Shown: positions 1-11,508 of the stretch, one piece after another
Layout: each line of letters begins with the position of its first letter
Position numbering within the stretch: the first letter of the stretch is position 1
Assembly (NCBI GenBank): GCA_021464245.1
Contig: JADCRB010000068.1
Coordinates: forward strand, 12,966,544-13,030,543
Reading direction: 5' to 3'
Length of the DNA: 64,000 nt
From: Carallia brachiata
Taxonomy: Eukaryota; Streptophyta; Magnoliopsida; Malpighiales; Rhizophoraceae
Translations under genes and position numbers: made by a program
The notes under the pieces: generated by a model
What the model was told of the DNA's origin: nothing
Databases searched by the model: none
What the model saw: the letters and a program-made list of their open reading frames with translations, nothing else

Positions 1-721
1 ATTTAAATTGTTAAATTGAATGATATTCAAAAGTTAGATAACTATACTCTAATAAAGTGATACTACCACCTAATATGATAACTAAATGATAAGTCGATGA
101 GTTTTTTTCACATGAATTTAGATTCAAGCTTTCGTACTGTTAACTGTCCTATTAAATGGGAATTATACCTTTTCACACCGTTAACTGTCTTATTAAATGA
201 GAATTATGCTAAGGCATAATGTTAAGTTCAAAATTCGTTAACACCATGATCTAGTGTGGAAAGAGTCATTCGATTTCATCAGTACTTAAGTAGAAGATTT
301 TCCGTTCAAAAGAAATTAAATAAAAACGAAACAAGTGACCTCTAAACTTAATCCACACATATAATAACTTTTATACTGATTATATTTTATTTTTGTTAAA
401 AAAAATGATACTCTTATAATTAACTAATTAAGCGTTAAACTTAAAATTTTATTTATTTATTTATTTTTTTTAAAAGTAACTGACAAAAAGTAGATTGTCG
501 CTTTTATGAAGATTGAACGGCATTAAATATACTGCAATCGGCTTAGATGCCGCCTTTTTTCGGTGGCTCCTACATTATTGACTCTGCAGACCCTTTTTTT
601 TAATGAAAGGAAAATCTTTTCATTAATAATCATCGAAAACGTTATATACTACCAACGCAAAAACACTTGAAAGACTTCCACACACAAGAGAGATATACAA
701 AGATTATATTTATTTTAATTT
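1..721. other. Gene-free AT-rich DNA
   Basis: No open frame of meaningful length and no recognisable coding motif is seen on either strand. The stretch is mostly A/T with mononucleotide runs. I see no promoter, tRNA or repeat structure that I can name. Confidence 0.6.
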
Positions 722-1300
722 TAAATATTTATAAATTTTTTTAATTTAATTTTAAACGTTTTAATTTTTTCAATTAAATTTTAAATATTTTAATTTTTTT
801 ACAAATTAATTATTTTATTAACAGAAGTCATTTAAACTGTTAAGATAATAGTTGATCAAAGGGAGATAAATAAAAAAAAATCTAAAATACAGTTTTTTTT
901 CTGTATTTTCTCATCTCAATCAAGTTTTCAAATGTTCTAAAATTTTTCAATCAAGTTTTAAATATTTTTAAAACTTTTCAATTGAGTCCTTTAATTTCAA
1001 AAATGATGATAATGAGGTATTTTGGAGTTTTTTATTTTTTATTTTTGCTATTTTTTAAAAAATTAATTATTTTTTAATTATTTTTTCCATTTTAAAATAT
1101 TACAACTAGAAAATAAGAAAAAAAATTATATATTTGATTTTTTTTATTCATTTCCATTCGATCAATAATCGTTTTTAACAGTTTGACTAATTTTTGCTAA
1201 CAGAAAGACTCATTTATAAAAGTGATAAAAAAGTTTAAAATTCGATTGAAAAAATTAAAAATTTTATCATTAAATTAAAAAAATTTATAAATATTTATAA
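722..1300. mobile_element. Fold-back MITE-like element with about 120-bp inverted arms
   Basis: The left arm (about 722-848) starts with AAATATTTATAAATTTTTTTA and runs to a segment reading TTAACAGAAGTCATTTAAACTG. The reverse complement of about 1180-1300 reads nearly the same, including an AGTC...AAACTGTTAA block. The arms match in order over roughly 120 bp with scattered mismatches. No ORF lies between them. The structure is that of a non-autonomous terminal-inverted-repeat element. No clear target duplication can be picked out because both flanks are AT-rich. Confidence 0.55.
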
Positions 1301-1479
1301 CTATAATAAATATTATTACAATAAATAATCTACAAGACATATGATCAAACTGACCATTCACAATTTAGGCACAAAACTCATTAAAAAAATATTCCCTAAT
1401 AAGAAAAGAAATCGAATTGCAACTAAATTTATTTATCTATTCTAAAATCTTAATTAGATCCAATTCAACAGAATAAAAT

Positions 1480-2260
1480 TACATATAACAGCAAACACCA
1501 GCGAACACCGTATTTCAACGAACTCATGATAAAAATCAATCTAATGAAATTGATACCGATTTTCCAAAATTGTAATCTACAACCTACATAAAAACAACCA
1601 CAAAACACCCATTCGTAGTAAATACAATAAAATCTTCCCTAACTGGAAACAGAAGATACAAAAGTAACAAGGGACGGCGAAGCTCGTGGCTGCAGTGTCG
1701 GAGTCAAAGGGGACGCCGGCAGAAAAGATAGAGCCGGCATCAGAGTTGGGTTGATTGGCGTCGAAGGCAGCTTCAACGATGCCTGGGACGGCGAAGGCAG
1801 CGGAGGAACCACAGCAGGCGGTGGGGGATACGGTGGATCTGACAACGACGGAGGCACCTGAGACGATAAAAAAACAATGTGCTGGAGAAGAGACCAAATC
1901 CGGTGTTGGGGAGGCCATGGGTGTGTTCTACGTACTTAGGTCTAAGGAAACATTTAGGGAAGTAGGGAGGAGCGAGGTGTTGCCATTGATGAAGGTAAAG
2001 AGAGGGGAAAACACAGAAAGAGAGAGAGGAAATAAGAAAGAAAAGGAGGAGAAGCAGAAGAGAGGGAAGAGAAGAGTTGGAGGGGAGACCAGAAGGCCAA
2101 CAAAGGTTTTTTTAGTTTCTACAGGGAGAGGGCAATACAGGGAGAGAGAGAGAGAGAGAGAGACAGAGAGAGTAGTCGCTCTCTACATGAATAAGGTACA
2201 AGTGTCAATACTCTGCAAACCTTTCAGGAGTGCAATGCAGTATCGTTTTCATTAAATGTC
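1480..2260 (-). other. Unassigned segment with a pyrimidine-rich leader-like tract and proline-rich ORFs
   Basis: Read on the minus strand, about 2200-1925 is strongly CT-rich, like a plant 5' leader. It is followed by overlapping open frames at 1918-1577 (113 codons) and 1857-1639 (72 codons, Pro/Ser-rich). The plus strand also has a 166-codon frame at 1755-2255, but that one is low-complexity Glu/Lys/Arg from GA-rich DNA. I recognise no protein family in any frame. It could be a truncated gene, the 5' region of a retroelement, or a GC-richer island without coding function. A GA microsatellite lies inside it. Confidence 0.3.
2142..2162. repeat. (AG)n microsatellite
   Basis: About ten AG units are seen directly, followed by imperfect AG units to about 2170. 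Confidence 0.9.
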
Positions 2261-2273
2261 TGCATGCCGATTA

Positions 2274-2413
2274 ATTTTGATTAATATTTTAAATAAAATA
2301 AAATAGATAATTTTTATAATAAAATTAATATAATAATTTTAATTTTTATTGTAAAATTATTATTTTTATTTAAAAAATATTTATTTTATTTTATTTAAAA
2401 TATTAATCAAAAT
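2274..2413. mobile_element. 140-bp perfect fold-back MITE
   Basis: Positions 2274-2305 and 2382-2413 form a perfect 32-bp inverted repeat. The outer end reads ATTTTGATTAATATTTTAAA and its complement closes the right side. The 76-bp centre is itself partly palindromic. The length, the lack of coding capacity and the perfect arms fit a small MITE. AT-rich flanks hide any target duplication. Confidence 0.7.
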
Positions 2414-4817
2414 ATTAAAAATAAAGCTTGTGTGCAAGAATTTAAAATTAAATTATTGTTAAAATAGAGGAGTAAATTATAATCAAGTAATCACTTCTAA
2501 TGATTAATGAAAAATTTGAGGGAAAAAAACAGATTCTTTAATTCGCGTATGTATCTCAAAAGGTTACAGTCACTATGCGTCCTTTATAGGCGTATAAATC
2601 GCACTTCCACATGCTGTTGAGTTCACAGGTTCTGCGACTTATTTGGCAATATGAAAAGCTAAAAATCAAATATCCAAAATCTTCTAATAGCGATCATGTT
2701 TGATCCAGCCCATTAAGTGCCAGTGACAGAATGATTTACAGAACGTGTTGACAACTTGACATGTCTATCATTGATAAACTGATCCGACCCAGCCGAAAAG
2801 GACTTGTGACTCCTTTCCACTACACTAAATAGATACTAACTAAACACCTAGTCTTGCTTTAACCACCAATGACGCATAGAATAAGACTCGACTGTCTCAA
2901 TTTTATTTGACTGCTGACTAATAAGAATCTGGATTTACTTAACACTTTAGGTACTATCTTTGTTGCTTTCAATTAGAGTTTGAATAGGTGGACAAGTACA
3001 TCAGGCATACTAAAAAAAAAGTTTATTATGCAGACACAGTTTGAGTAAAAATGTAAAGAGTACACAGTTAATTTAATTATATTTAATAATTTTTTTTTTA
3101 AAATTTAATATATTTTTCATAATTTAATAATCTAAATTTATGCATACTTACCGCACGCCCCTTTAAATAACTCCATTATCTTTTCTAAGCTAAAAATAAG
3201 TGGCCTGCTGGTTTTGTGTTCTGTTTCTTTAAAAAAAAAAAACAAATAAAATGCGTTCGTACAATGTATAATAAAAAGTAATTGCATATTATATTATAAC
3301 TGTTTCATATTTACACTGTATTGTTACCATTTTATACTACTAATTGTACATTTTATACTTAAAAAATAATTTTCATATGTGATACTATTTTGCTCTAATT
3401 TTTTTATTTACAGTGAAAATGATAGTCTATTCTTGTGAAAAGAATAAATGAGTGAGAGGAATACTTTCGACTACTCTAATTAAATTAGATGCTCACTTTA
3501 ATTTTCATTCCTTGCCTTTGTAATATTCATGCAAGTGAATGTGACACAAAACAAGGGGCTTTTCGAACTCTGTCCCGACAACAGGAACCTTATTTATTTG
3601 TTGTTCCACATACTTTTAACTCTTAGTTAGACTTCTCCTCCCAAACTGTTTTGGATCCAAAGTATCATTTTTAACTTGTAGCATGCGTTTAGCTTGCAAA
3701 ATTTATTATTTGTCATATGGTTGTAATTTTTTTTTTAGCATACATTGTCATGTGGTTGTAGTTGCCTATTAACAGAAAGTGAGCTCTAAATTTAAAGCTA
3801 TGGCTATTTCCAATGGATGTAAAATGGTTCAAAAAAATGCAAGCAATATTATGCTCCATGTTAGTCCAATTAATCCTTGGTAACACATTCAGTTTAAACT
3901 ATATTTTTCTCCCTTCAATTCTATGGTTCAGAAATCTATTTCCACTTAACAAGATTCAAACTCAAAACGAACAATCTTAAGGGAGCCTAATACGTACCAT
4001 TAATTTAAAATAAACTCATTAACATTGTTTAGAAGTTTCAAGTTACGAGTGGACTTCTAACCTTTGGAGGTCCTCCTTATACCGAGCATATAGAAACAAA
4101 AGCACATGGCCCTTGCAACCAACAACCACTGACCATCTCCATCATTGTGCGCAGGGTGCCAGTAAAAACGGGGATAGATCACTGACTAATGTCCGACTAC
4201 TATTGTATTACAGATTCGACCACACAAACACAAAATTTTATGTATTATTTTTTTTTTGAACATAAAAAATTTTATGTATTACTTAAATATAATAAAATTT
4301 TACATTATATGCAAAATAATTTATGTTATCCTAATGATATTTTATACAAAACAAAGAGACATTTTGCCTATGTTAGTAGTTTGACGGCATTTTGACTGTC
4401 AATGACCGTATTGAGTGATCCAGCCCGGTCCAAAGACTAGGTCCAACTGGTTGGGCCGGGCTGGATTTGAAATTATGATTACTTTCACTCTTCTCTTTTT
4501 GCAACAAGCTTCTTCATATAACAAATGCCCATCCTAAGCACAGCCTTGTACGCTTTCCCTGATGGTTCACTTCCTATTACATATTTACATTATCCTCAGC
4601 GAGTCAATCCAAGATTTCTCGTCTAACTAAAACGTAACGACAAGAAGTTCCACTTGGGCTTAACACAGCTTGTCTTCTTGAACATTTTGTTTCAGGTAGA
4701 ACCAAACCACACCAGTAACAAACAGTAAACGCAGAAAGTGCAAAAATGGACCTCAACAACCAAACATAACCTTAAGCTCATTGATTTCCTAGGAAAAAAA
4801 GATAACAATAAAACTTG
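2414..4817. other. Gene-free intergenic stretch
   Basis: No ORF here shows codon structure or a family motif. The 68-codon frame at 4189-4395 is AT-rich and looks random. A member of a dispersed AT-rich repeat lies at 3071-3139. A short GC-rich imperfect palindrome lies at about 4420-4455 (GCCCGG / CCGGGC). Confidence 0.55.
3071..3139 (+). repeat. Dispersed AT-rich repeat, copy 1
   Basis: The core has the pattern TTTAATAATTT, a T/A run, AATTTAATATATTTTT, then ATAATTTAATAATCTAAA. The same order of blocks recurs at 27559-27615, 31395-31447 and 48808-48873. No function is known to me. Confidence 0.45.
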
Positions 4818-4903
4818 AGTTCATTGATTTTCTTACATGAATCAACCTGAGCTTTTTTTAAGTTCATTGATTTTCTTACATGAATCAACATGAGCTTTTT
4901 TTT
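4818..4903. repeat. Two-copy 43-bp tandem duplication
   Basis: 4818-4860 and 4861-4903 both start AGTTCATTGATTTTCTTACA and differ by one internal C/A change plus a small change in the terminal T-run. It is a recent local duplication with no coding content. Confidence 0.85.
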
Positions 4904-5109
4904 GTTTAAACAAACAAAAGATACATCAAATGATATTAGTTATCGCATTTGTAAGTCTAAATTATGATTATTTTTTAATGTACTCATTCAACTTTTTATA
5001 TGGAGAGGACCCGCCACTCAAGTATTAGTGGGACAAAGTGAAACCCTGCCATAGATGACCCCAACAATTGCTGAATTTAGAACCCGCTGTTATACGTCAA
5101 TCTTTTTTC

Positions 5110-5225
5110 AGCAAGCACCTAGCTTATTTGTCAGATAAAAGTGTGGATGTGAGGATTCAAACCTAAATCACATACATGAAAATATATCGATTTATTACTA
5201 AACTCTCACTTCAGGTGATGAATCA
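5110..5225 (-). mobile_element. Possible SINE fragment
   Basis: The plus strand holds GAGGATTCAAACCT (about 5152-5165). Its complement resembles a pol III B-box (GGTTCGANTCC) with one mismatch. The upstream part on the minus strand (ACCTGAAGTGAGAG) resembles a stretch at about 23270 that lies in the same relation to a second B-box-like motif. No poly(A) tail or target duplication was seen, so this is tentative. Confidence 0.3.
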
Positions 5226-5649
5226 ACCCTAACTTGAAGCTCTTAGAAAGCAAATTATCACAAAGTATCCGGTTCCGAAGGTGCTTCAAACTCATAATAC
5301 AATGAGCAGAGGCCCACTGAACCTATTCTGACTTCCGAAGAACTTGTGATAAATTAACCGAATCTCTTCTGCCATACTTCCGTGAAAATCTGTTACAAAC
5401 TACCAAGGATAAGGATTGCTAGAATAATCAATTGAAAAAGACATTTCATTGAAAAGATATCCAATTTAATTACAATTTTTTTTTTAAACAAAAATCACCA
5501 AATAAGGAACAAGTGCAATGTTTCTCTTCCTCAATGGTCTCTAATAACGGAGCTTGTCTGATTAATTGGCTCCTCAATCACCTTCGCTTGGAGCTTAACG
5601 CTTTCGACTACACACAACAATTTGTCTAACAAAATCCACCAAACTAAGA

Positions 5650-6350
5650 TGGTATTTGGGTTAGTTTTTAGAGAGAGATATATTTGTATTTTATTTTCAG
5701 AAAATAAGGAGATAAACGTTTAGTAAAATTTTTGGTACTACTGTTTGATTTTACTTATTTTCTAATACGATTACTTAAAAGCAGCTGATTGAAAAATAAT
5801 TTAAAATTACTTTTTATTATTTTTTGCCCTACTTTTCACTTTTTAATATTGATAGTAATTTATATAGACTAAATGAACTTTAAAGAATATTTATAAAATT
5901 TTATTATTTTTTACTTACTGCGTGAATTATTAATTGTTACTCTATTCCATAAATATATAAACCCAATATTTTCACTTTTCAATCATTTTGAAATAATATT
6001 TTTTTACTTCAAATTTTTGTTACTATTGACACTTAAAAATATATATCAAATATTATTTTTTTACAATCTAGTGAATATTATTAATTTTTTAAAAAAGATT
6101 AAAATTAATTTATACAATTCTTAATATTATTTATAGAATATTTATTCTAAAAATAAAAGTTATAAAATATAAAAGTAATTTTTTAATCTAATCTATTAAT
6201 TTAAATTAAATATCTAAATCAATCATTTAATTATTTAATAATAATAATAAATATAAAATTAATTAAATATTTTATTAATTTATTTAATAATCAACAATAA
6301 AAATTAATAATTAGTATTCAATAACGGACATATCAAACATGTGAACTAAA
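5650..6350 (+). mobile_element. hAT-like non-autonomous repeat, plus-oriented copy
   Basis: This AT-rich region matches, in inverted orientation, the one at about 60003-60690. Shared blocks in the same order include AAAGCAG/AAAAGTAG followed by TTACTTTTTA, then TTTTCACTTTTTAATATT, then TAATTTATATA.ACTAAAT, then AAATATCTAA, then AATAATCAACAA. The length of about 700 bp and lack of ORFs fit a non-autonomous DNA transposon. Its boundaries and family assignment are uncertain. Confidence 0.5.
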
Positions 6351-6769
6351 TAGCTCTAAAAATCTTCCATAAAAAATAAGCAAAGCAATTAGTAAACAAT
6401 CAAGCGCAAACTCCCAGCCACCAGCATAACGGGAAATCCGATGCCAAAAAACCAAAACTATGACACAAACAAACATTTAATACGCAATGAACACACACTC
6501 CATGTGATAAAAAGTGCCTATTAAAAAAATTTAAAATAAAAATTAAACGCTTATATTAAATATAAAAATAAAAAGTGTTTGACATAATCTGAATACATTT
6601 AAATATTTTTTTAAAATTTAAAAAAAAAATCGGAAGTTTAACTTTTTTTTTTTTTTCTTTCCCTTCTTTCCTCACCTCCCTAAACCACTCGTCTAAAAAA
6701 GTCAAAGCATGCAGGGCATGGCTCGTACACACTGGAGAAATAAAAGCGCCAAAAATTGGCATATCACAA

Positions 6770-8370
6770 TATTGAGATAAATTTTAAATCAGGTAAATAA
6801 TTTTTTAATTAAATAAATTTTAGTTAATAATTTAAAAAAAATTAATGTAGGTCACCTCCGTTAATAAAAGTTCACGATTAAGTCTGTAAGTTTATTTTCG
6901 TCGAAAAATCCATTAATTTTGGACGTGTTACACGATGTGATACTACAAATCAGTTAAGTTTTCTTATGTAGAAAAAATATCTTTTGCTATCTTTATGAGT
7001 GGGTTTTTTTTTTTTTTTTTGTCTCTTTTTCTCTTCACGGTCAAATAAAAACCATTTCTTCTTCTTTGTTTCTTTTTTTTTTTCCTCATATCAAACTCAT
7101 TTACTTTAGATACACCATCCAACCTCCACCACCTAAACCTCTACCAACACCACCCAAAACTCTACCACCTCAGCCACCACTTTCTTCCACCAGCCACCAC
7201 CAACACTGTAGCCATGCATTTGGTTATGGGTCATGTCTCCCCCATCACCTCAGAGGGAGGGCATGAATGGGCGTTAAGTTAAAAGGTTCGGTTTGGCCTT
7301 TCGTCAAACACTACCCCCGCACCATAATGAGTTTGTCCATGCACAAAACTTTTTCCACTCTTTTCTTCTCCGACACTGTTAGCAGGTAACACAAATACAA
7401 AAAAATTATCTCAATAAAATTCAATCCCAACGTCCAAACAAAACCCCCTAACTCTAAATTAACACTCCTTTTTGCCTCTTCTCCTTTTCTTGCGCATTAC
7501 ATTTCTATTACATAACAATCTCTAATTTTTCCTCATAACTAAAATGAGTTTTTGCTTAACATTTCAGTTTGCAAGTGATACTTTTGGCTCTGCAATTATT
7601 AAATATTCAATACTTATCTTGTAAACATGGATCTCAATGTGGGTTTTGCATCCAAAGCCTCAAACTGCTCAAAAGTGTCTTCAAAGTTAGCAGGATGCAC
7701 ATCTTTTTTATTTTTCCTTCTTATTTGTTCACTAATTTTACTCTTTAATTATATATGTTTATTGGATAAGAGAATTTTATGGATTATTAATGCAAAAATC
7801 GAGGACAAAAGCTGAAAATTTTTCTTTAATTGCTCAAAATAAAGGGCTAATTGCTATTAATTTTTAGCTTGGAATAGTTTTTCTGGTATAATTTTTTTTG
7901 GGCAACAATTACCGCATTGACTGCGGCCTAGTGGAGGAGAGTGGTCGTTGAAGTGGGCTGGTTTAGGTGGTGGTGTTGGGGTTTGGGGTGGTGGGTTTAA
8001 GGTGTATATGAGTTTGGACCAGAGAAAGAGAAAGAGTAAAGAAAGTGAAGAAGGCGAAAATTTGAACATTAACTGAAGAGAGAGAAAAGAATAAGGAGGA
8101 GAGAGAAGAGTTTTAGATATGTCAAACAAAAAAATTGCCTCATCATGAAGGGCACAAATTTTTTTTTTTTTCATATAATAAACTTTAGTTGATTTATAGT
8201 GCCACCTCAGCTTACATGTAATTAGATAACAGAATATTTGACGAAAACAAAGTAACTGATCCATGCATAAATTTTTATTAACGGAATCGACTTACATTAA
8301 ATTTTTTTTTTTGTTACTGACCTATATTTGATTAAATAAAAATTTATTAACTTGATATAAGACTTACCCC
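6770..8370. mobile_element. 1.6-kb element with long inverted arms
   Basis: About 6790-7190 and the reverse complement of about 7930-8350 align in order. Shared landmarks are TTAATGTAGGTC / TTAATGTAAGTC, CCGTTAATAAAA, TTTCGTC, a T-run, a CT-rich stretch, and CACCACCTAAACC. The arms are about 400 bp with perhaps two-thirds identity. The middle (7270-7850) has only a 62-codon frame at 7627-7815 with no recognisable family. The design resembles non-autonomous MULE or fold-back elements with long TIRs. The proline-rich frames in the arms (7066-7266 plus, 7857-8264 minus) are by-products of the CCA-rich repeat. Confidence 0.55.
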
Positions 8371-9179
8371 TCATAGTGTCCATATCCATATCTATCCATA
8401 CTATCATATCTGTGTTCATAATTCACAGCCTAAAATTGACAGGGGCGTTCAGATTGTGAGATCTAAAAAATTAACGTCCCAAATGCTTCGGACAGACCCA
8501 AGTTCGAGTAGAATAGCACTACTCAGTAAATTCGCATTTGGGAAGGCTAAATATGCTAATAAGATAGATACATTGTTATTATTAAAATAAATTGTTATTG
8601 TTTTGTATAACACCAAAATATAATTATGTGTGTTATTATGTATGTATCATACCCATAATATGCTACATTTTATTATTATATTATTTTTTTATTATTATGT
8701 ATTTTATGATATAAAGGATATTTTATAACATTTAAAAACATTTTGATGGATAAAAAATCTGTCTTGTCCTACATCTCCTAATACGTACATTAGCAATGCT
8801 ATGCAGACGCGTGGATGAATAGTCCGATCAAGTGATCAAAAGGTCTTTGTCATTGTAGAAAATCTTTTAGAAGATTTAAAATGGTTATGCCATAATTCAT
8901 ACCTAGAAGACGTTTAGATTTAATTTTATTATACGCCTCAACGCACTCAAATTGAGATCTTAAAATTAATACGTTCAACGTATTATCATTATATTATAAC
9001 AAATAGAAGATTTATTTATTTATTTTGAGCTTAGCGACGGTGGAAGATTTAACTTCTTAACGTTACTGCAATTCTTGTTAAGAAAATTTTGGGCTCATTA
9101 GTTGCATTTTTGGTCCAAGAGACATGGAAAAAGACTGATCGAAAAATCTCCAAAAATTGTTTCATAAGTTTAGATTGCA

Positions 9180-9375
9180 CGAATTAGTATATATGGAAAA
9201 AAATTTCTATGGTCTAAATTGTATCTAAATTGAAATAATTAGTATATTTTGTATAACTAGAATGATAAAATATAGAATAAAAAAATATCATTATTTTTTA
9301 TTTATATTTTTTTTATTAAAGTTACAAAAAATATACTAATTGTTACAATTTATATACTATCTAAACAACTTTTTA
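9180..9375. mobile_element. Small fold-back MITE
   Basis: ATAATTAGTATATTTTGTATAACT (about 9236-9260) is matched by its near-complement AGTTACAAAAAATATACTAATTGTTA (about 9321-9346), and outer parts also pair. Related segments with TTA(G)TTACCATTACACAAAA occur at about 29380 and 56100. Confidence 0.45.
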
Positions 9376-9757
9376 TATAACTATATAATAGGACTCTTAA
9401 CATATTTTCATTTGTAAGGGTCAAAATAAATACAAAGAGAATGTCTAAGTTTAATGAGCCTAATATGGAATCACCTAGTAATTAATTAATACAGAATCCC
9501 CTAGATTAAAAAAATTAATACAGAATCATAGAAATATGAAAATAATAAATGAAGATAATCTCAAAAGTATTTATTTATATGAGTTGGAAGAATTAATTGA
9601 AAACATGGGATTGACCAAAAATTTCATTGCCCTTATCACCTCGCTTGCAAAAATCAGCTCTCGTAAATCTCTCTATCTCGTTTCCTCCCCATCTCATTCT
9701 CGTTAGGAATTAATTTCAATACAAATTAAACTCACTACTAGTCATCTGAGTAATGCT

Positions 9758-9800
9758 TTATTATTACTATTATTATTATTATTATTATTATTTTATTATT
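9758..9800. repeat. (ATT)n microsatellite
   Basis: About 13 ATT units with two interruptions are seen directly. Confidence 0.9.
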
Positions 9801-10089
9801 GCAGAGAACCAAGTGAAATTACAGGCCTTGAATCCCCACTACTTTGTTGCCTGCTCCCAGTCGATGGTAAATATGAATGCAATGTGGATTGCGTCGTGAA
9901 AGGGTTCAGACGAGATGTTGGTTCACGCAAAATCTGCTAGGAGGTTAGACTCACTTGTAAATAAATTACAGGATATTTCATAGTACGATAATAATATTGC
10001 TTTAGTGGATAGATAGATGTAAAAGCGATGGTAGGCTTCTCTATTCCCCTCGAAACGAGGGGGAGGGTGCCTTTTGCTCATATATTTAA

Positions 10090-10598
10090 ATTTTAAAATA
10101 TTAATATTTTAAATTTTAAATTTTTAAATTTTTTTACGTTTAAATTTTAAATTTTTTTAATATTTTATTTAAGTTCTAAATCTTTTAATTTCATATTACA
10201 TCAGTTCTTTAAATTATAAAAAGTTGACAATTAATTAATAAATGAGTTTAACTTAATAAAAATCATTTAAAAAAAGTTAAATATATAAATTAAATATTTT
10301 TTTATCAACAAAATATATATATTAAATATTTTTTTAATCAACAAATATACGAATTAAATAGGTAACATATATATTTTTGATAAAAAAAACACATTCAATT
10401 CATATATTTAATATTTTTTTAAATAATTTTTTGTAAAATTAAAATTATTTTTTAATAGATCGATCATTTTTAATAAATAGAGGGACTAATTTAGTAGAAA
10501 ATCAAAAAATTTAAAATTCAAATAAAACGTTAAAAATATTTAAAATTCAAACATAAAAAAATTTAAAAATTTAAAAATTTAAAAATTTAAAAATACAT
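10090..10598. mobile_element. AT-rich fold-back repeat that received the MULE
   Basis: The left arm (about 10100-10195: TTTAAATTTTTTTACGTTTAAATTTTAAA and on) is matched by the reverse complement of about 10500-10595 (TTTAAATTTTTTTATGTTTGAATTTTAAA). The centre has no ORF. The MULE starts immediately at the end of the right arm, so it landed at or inside this older repeat. Confidence 0.5.
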
Positions 10599-10607
10599 TA
10601 AAAATAT
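10599..10607. repeat. MULE target site duplication, left
   Basis: TAAAAATAT lies directly outside the left inverted repeat and is identical to 15309-15317. Nine bases is the diagnostic length for Mutator-superfamily insertions. Confidence 0.9.
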
Positions 10608-10720
10608 GGGAAATGCTAAATGGTCCGACCGAGGGTCCCGATTTTTCCCGATCTTTTTCCAGCTGGACTTTTTTTTTTTCTTTTAACTCAAAAATTTAGC
10701 CTGTCTTGATAAGCCAAAAC
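10608..10720 (+). repeat. MULE left terminal inverted repeat
   Basis: It pairs with 15195-15308. Blocks conserved between the ends include CCAGCTGGAC, a T-run, AACTCAAAAATTTAGCC and TGTCTTGATAAGC. Differences are mainly C/T and A/G transitions. Confidence 0.92.
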
Positions 10721-11508
10721 CCCACTTTTTCCTCAACCCCACTTTTCCTTCTTTTGTTGCAGTTTCGCACAAAACACCGTTTGATTTCTCGCCGACGACT
10801 CTATTATCTTCTCTTGTGATTTCTTTATTTAAAAGAACCGCTCATTGAAGACCACTTGGGTAGGTACTTCTTTGGAATCTTGTGTTCAATTTTTACCTTT
10901 TGATTAAGATTTTTTGCTAATTAAAAAGATGTCAATTTTTTATTTGGGTTCTGTCCTAATATAAACACTAAAGACTTACAGTGATAATCTAGAAGATAAT
11001 TCATTTGCTTAAAAAAAGTTTATTGAGCTCCTACGCTTACAGCAATTGGGTTCCATTCTTCTCTTTCAATTGATGGTTATTTACTTCATTAATTGGAATT
11101 TCCTTCAGAATCCCTGTTGCCTCTTGTCCAAACTTTATGGCTTTTGATCTCTTCATGATCTTTAGTCTCTTACAAGACTCGATAAACATGTTGTAAATAT
11201 TCTTTATTTAGCTTTTGTTGAAACGAAAATTAATGTACAACCACAGAGGTTGAGACACGATAGAAATAGGGGAAGATGTTTGCATATAATTTCTGACATG
11301 GTCTAACGGCAATCAATGACGTGCTGCTAGCCAATTTGGCTTCTACTTGAAGACAACACATACATACTTAGATATTTATTCTTGAAACGAGAGAATCCAA
11401 GCTCCTCTATGCTATGATTATTCTCGTTCCTTACACTTTTAAGATACATAAGATAGTTTGACTTTTACTTAATCATTTATGCACTTTTTTTTCTGTCATT
11501 TTCAGACC

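Noticed and set aside
4425..4455. GC-rich palindrome considered as a tRNA or small RNA
   Set aside because: It does not fold into a cloverleaf and lacks both A and B boxes.
7066..7266. Proline-rich 66-codon ORF
   Set aside because: Part of a fold-back repeat arm, with the matching frame on the other arm in opposite orientation.
10050..10066. Hairpin CCCCTCGAAACGAGGGG, resembling a bacterial terminator
   Set aside because: Plant nuclear DNA, no gene ends there, and no T-run follows directly; a chance palindrome is enough.
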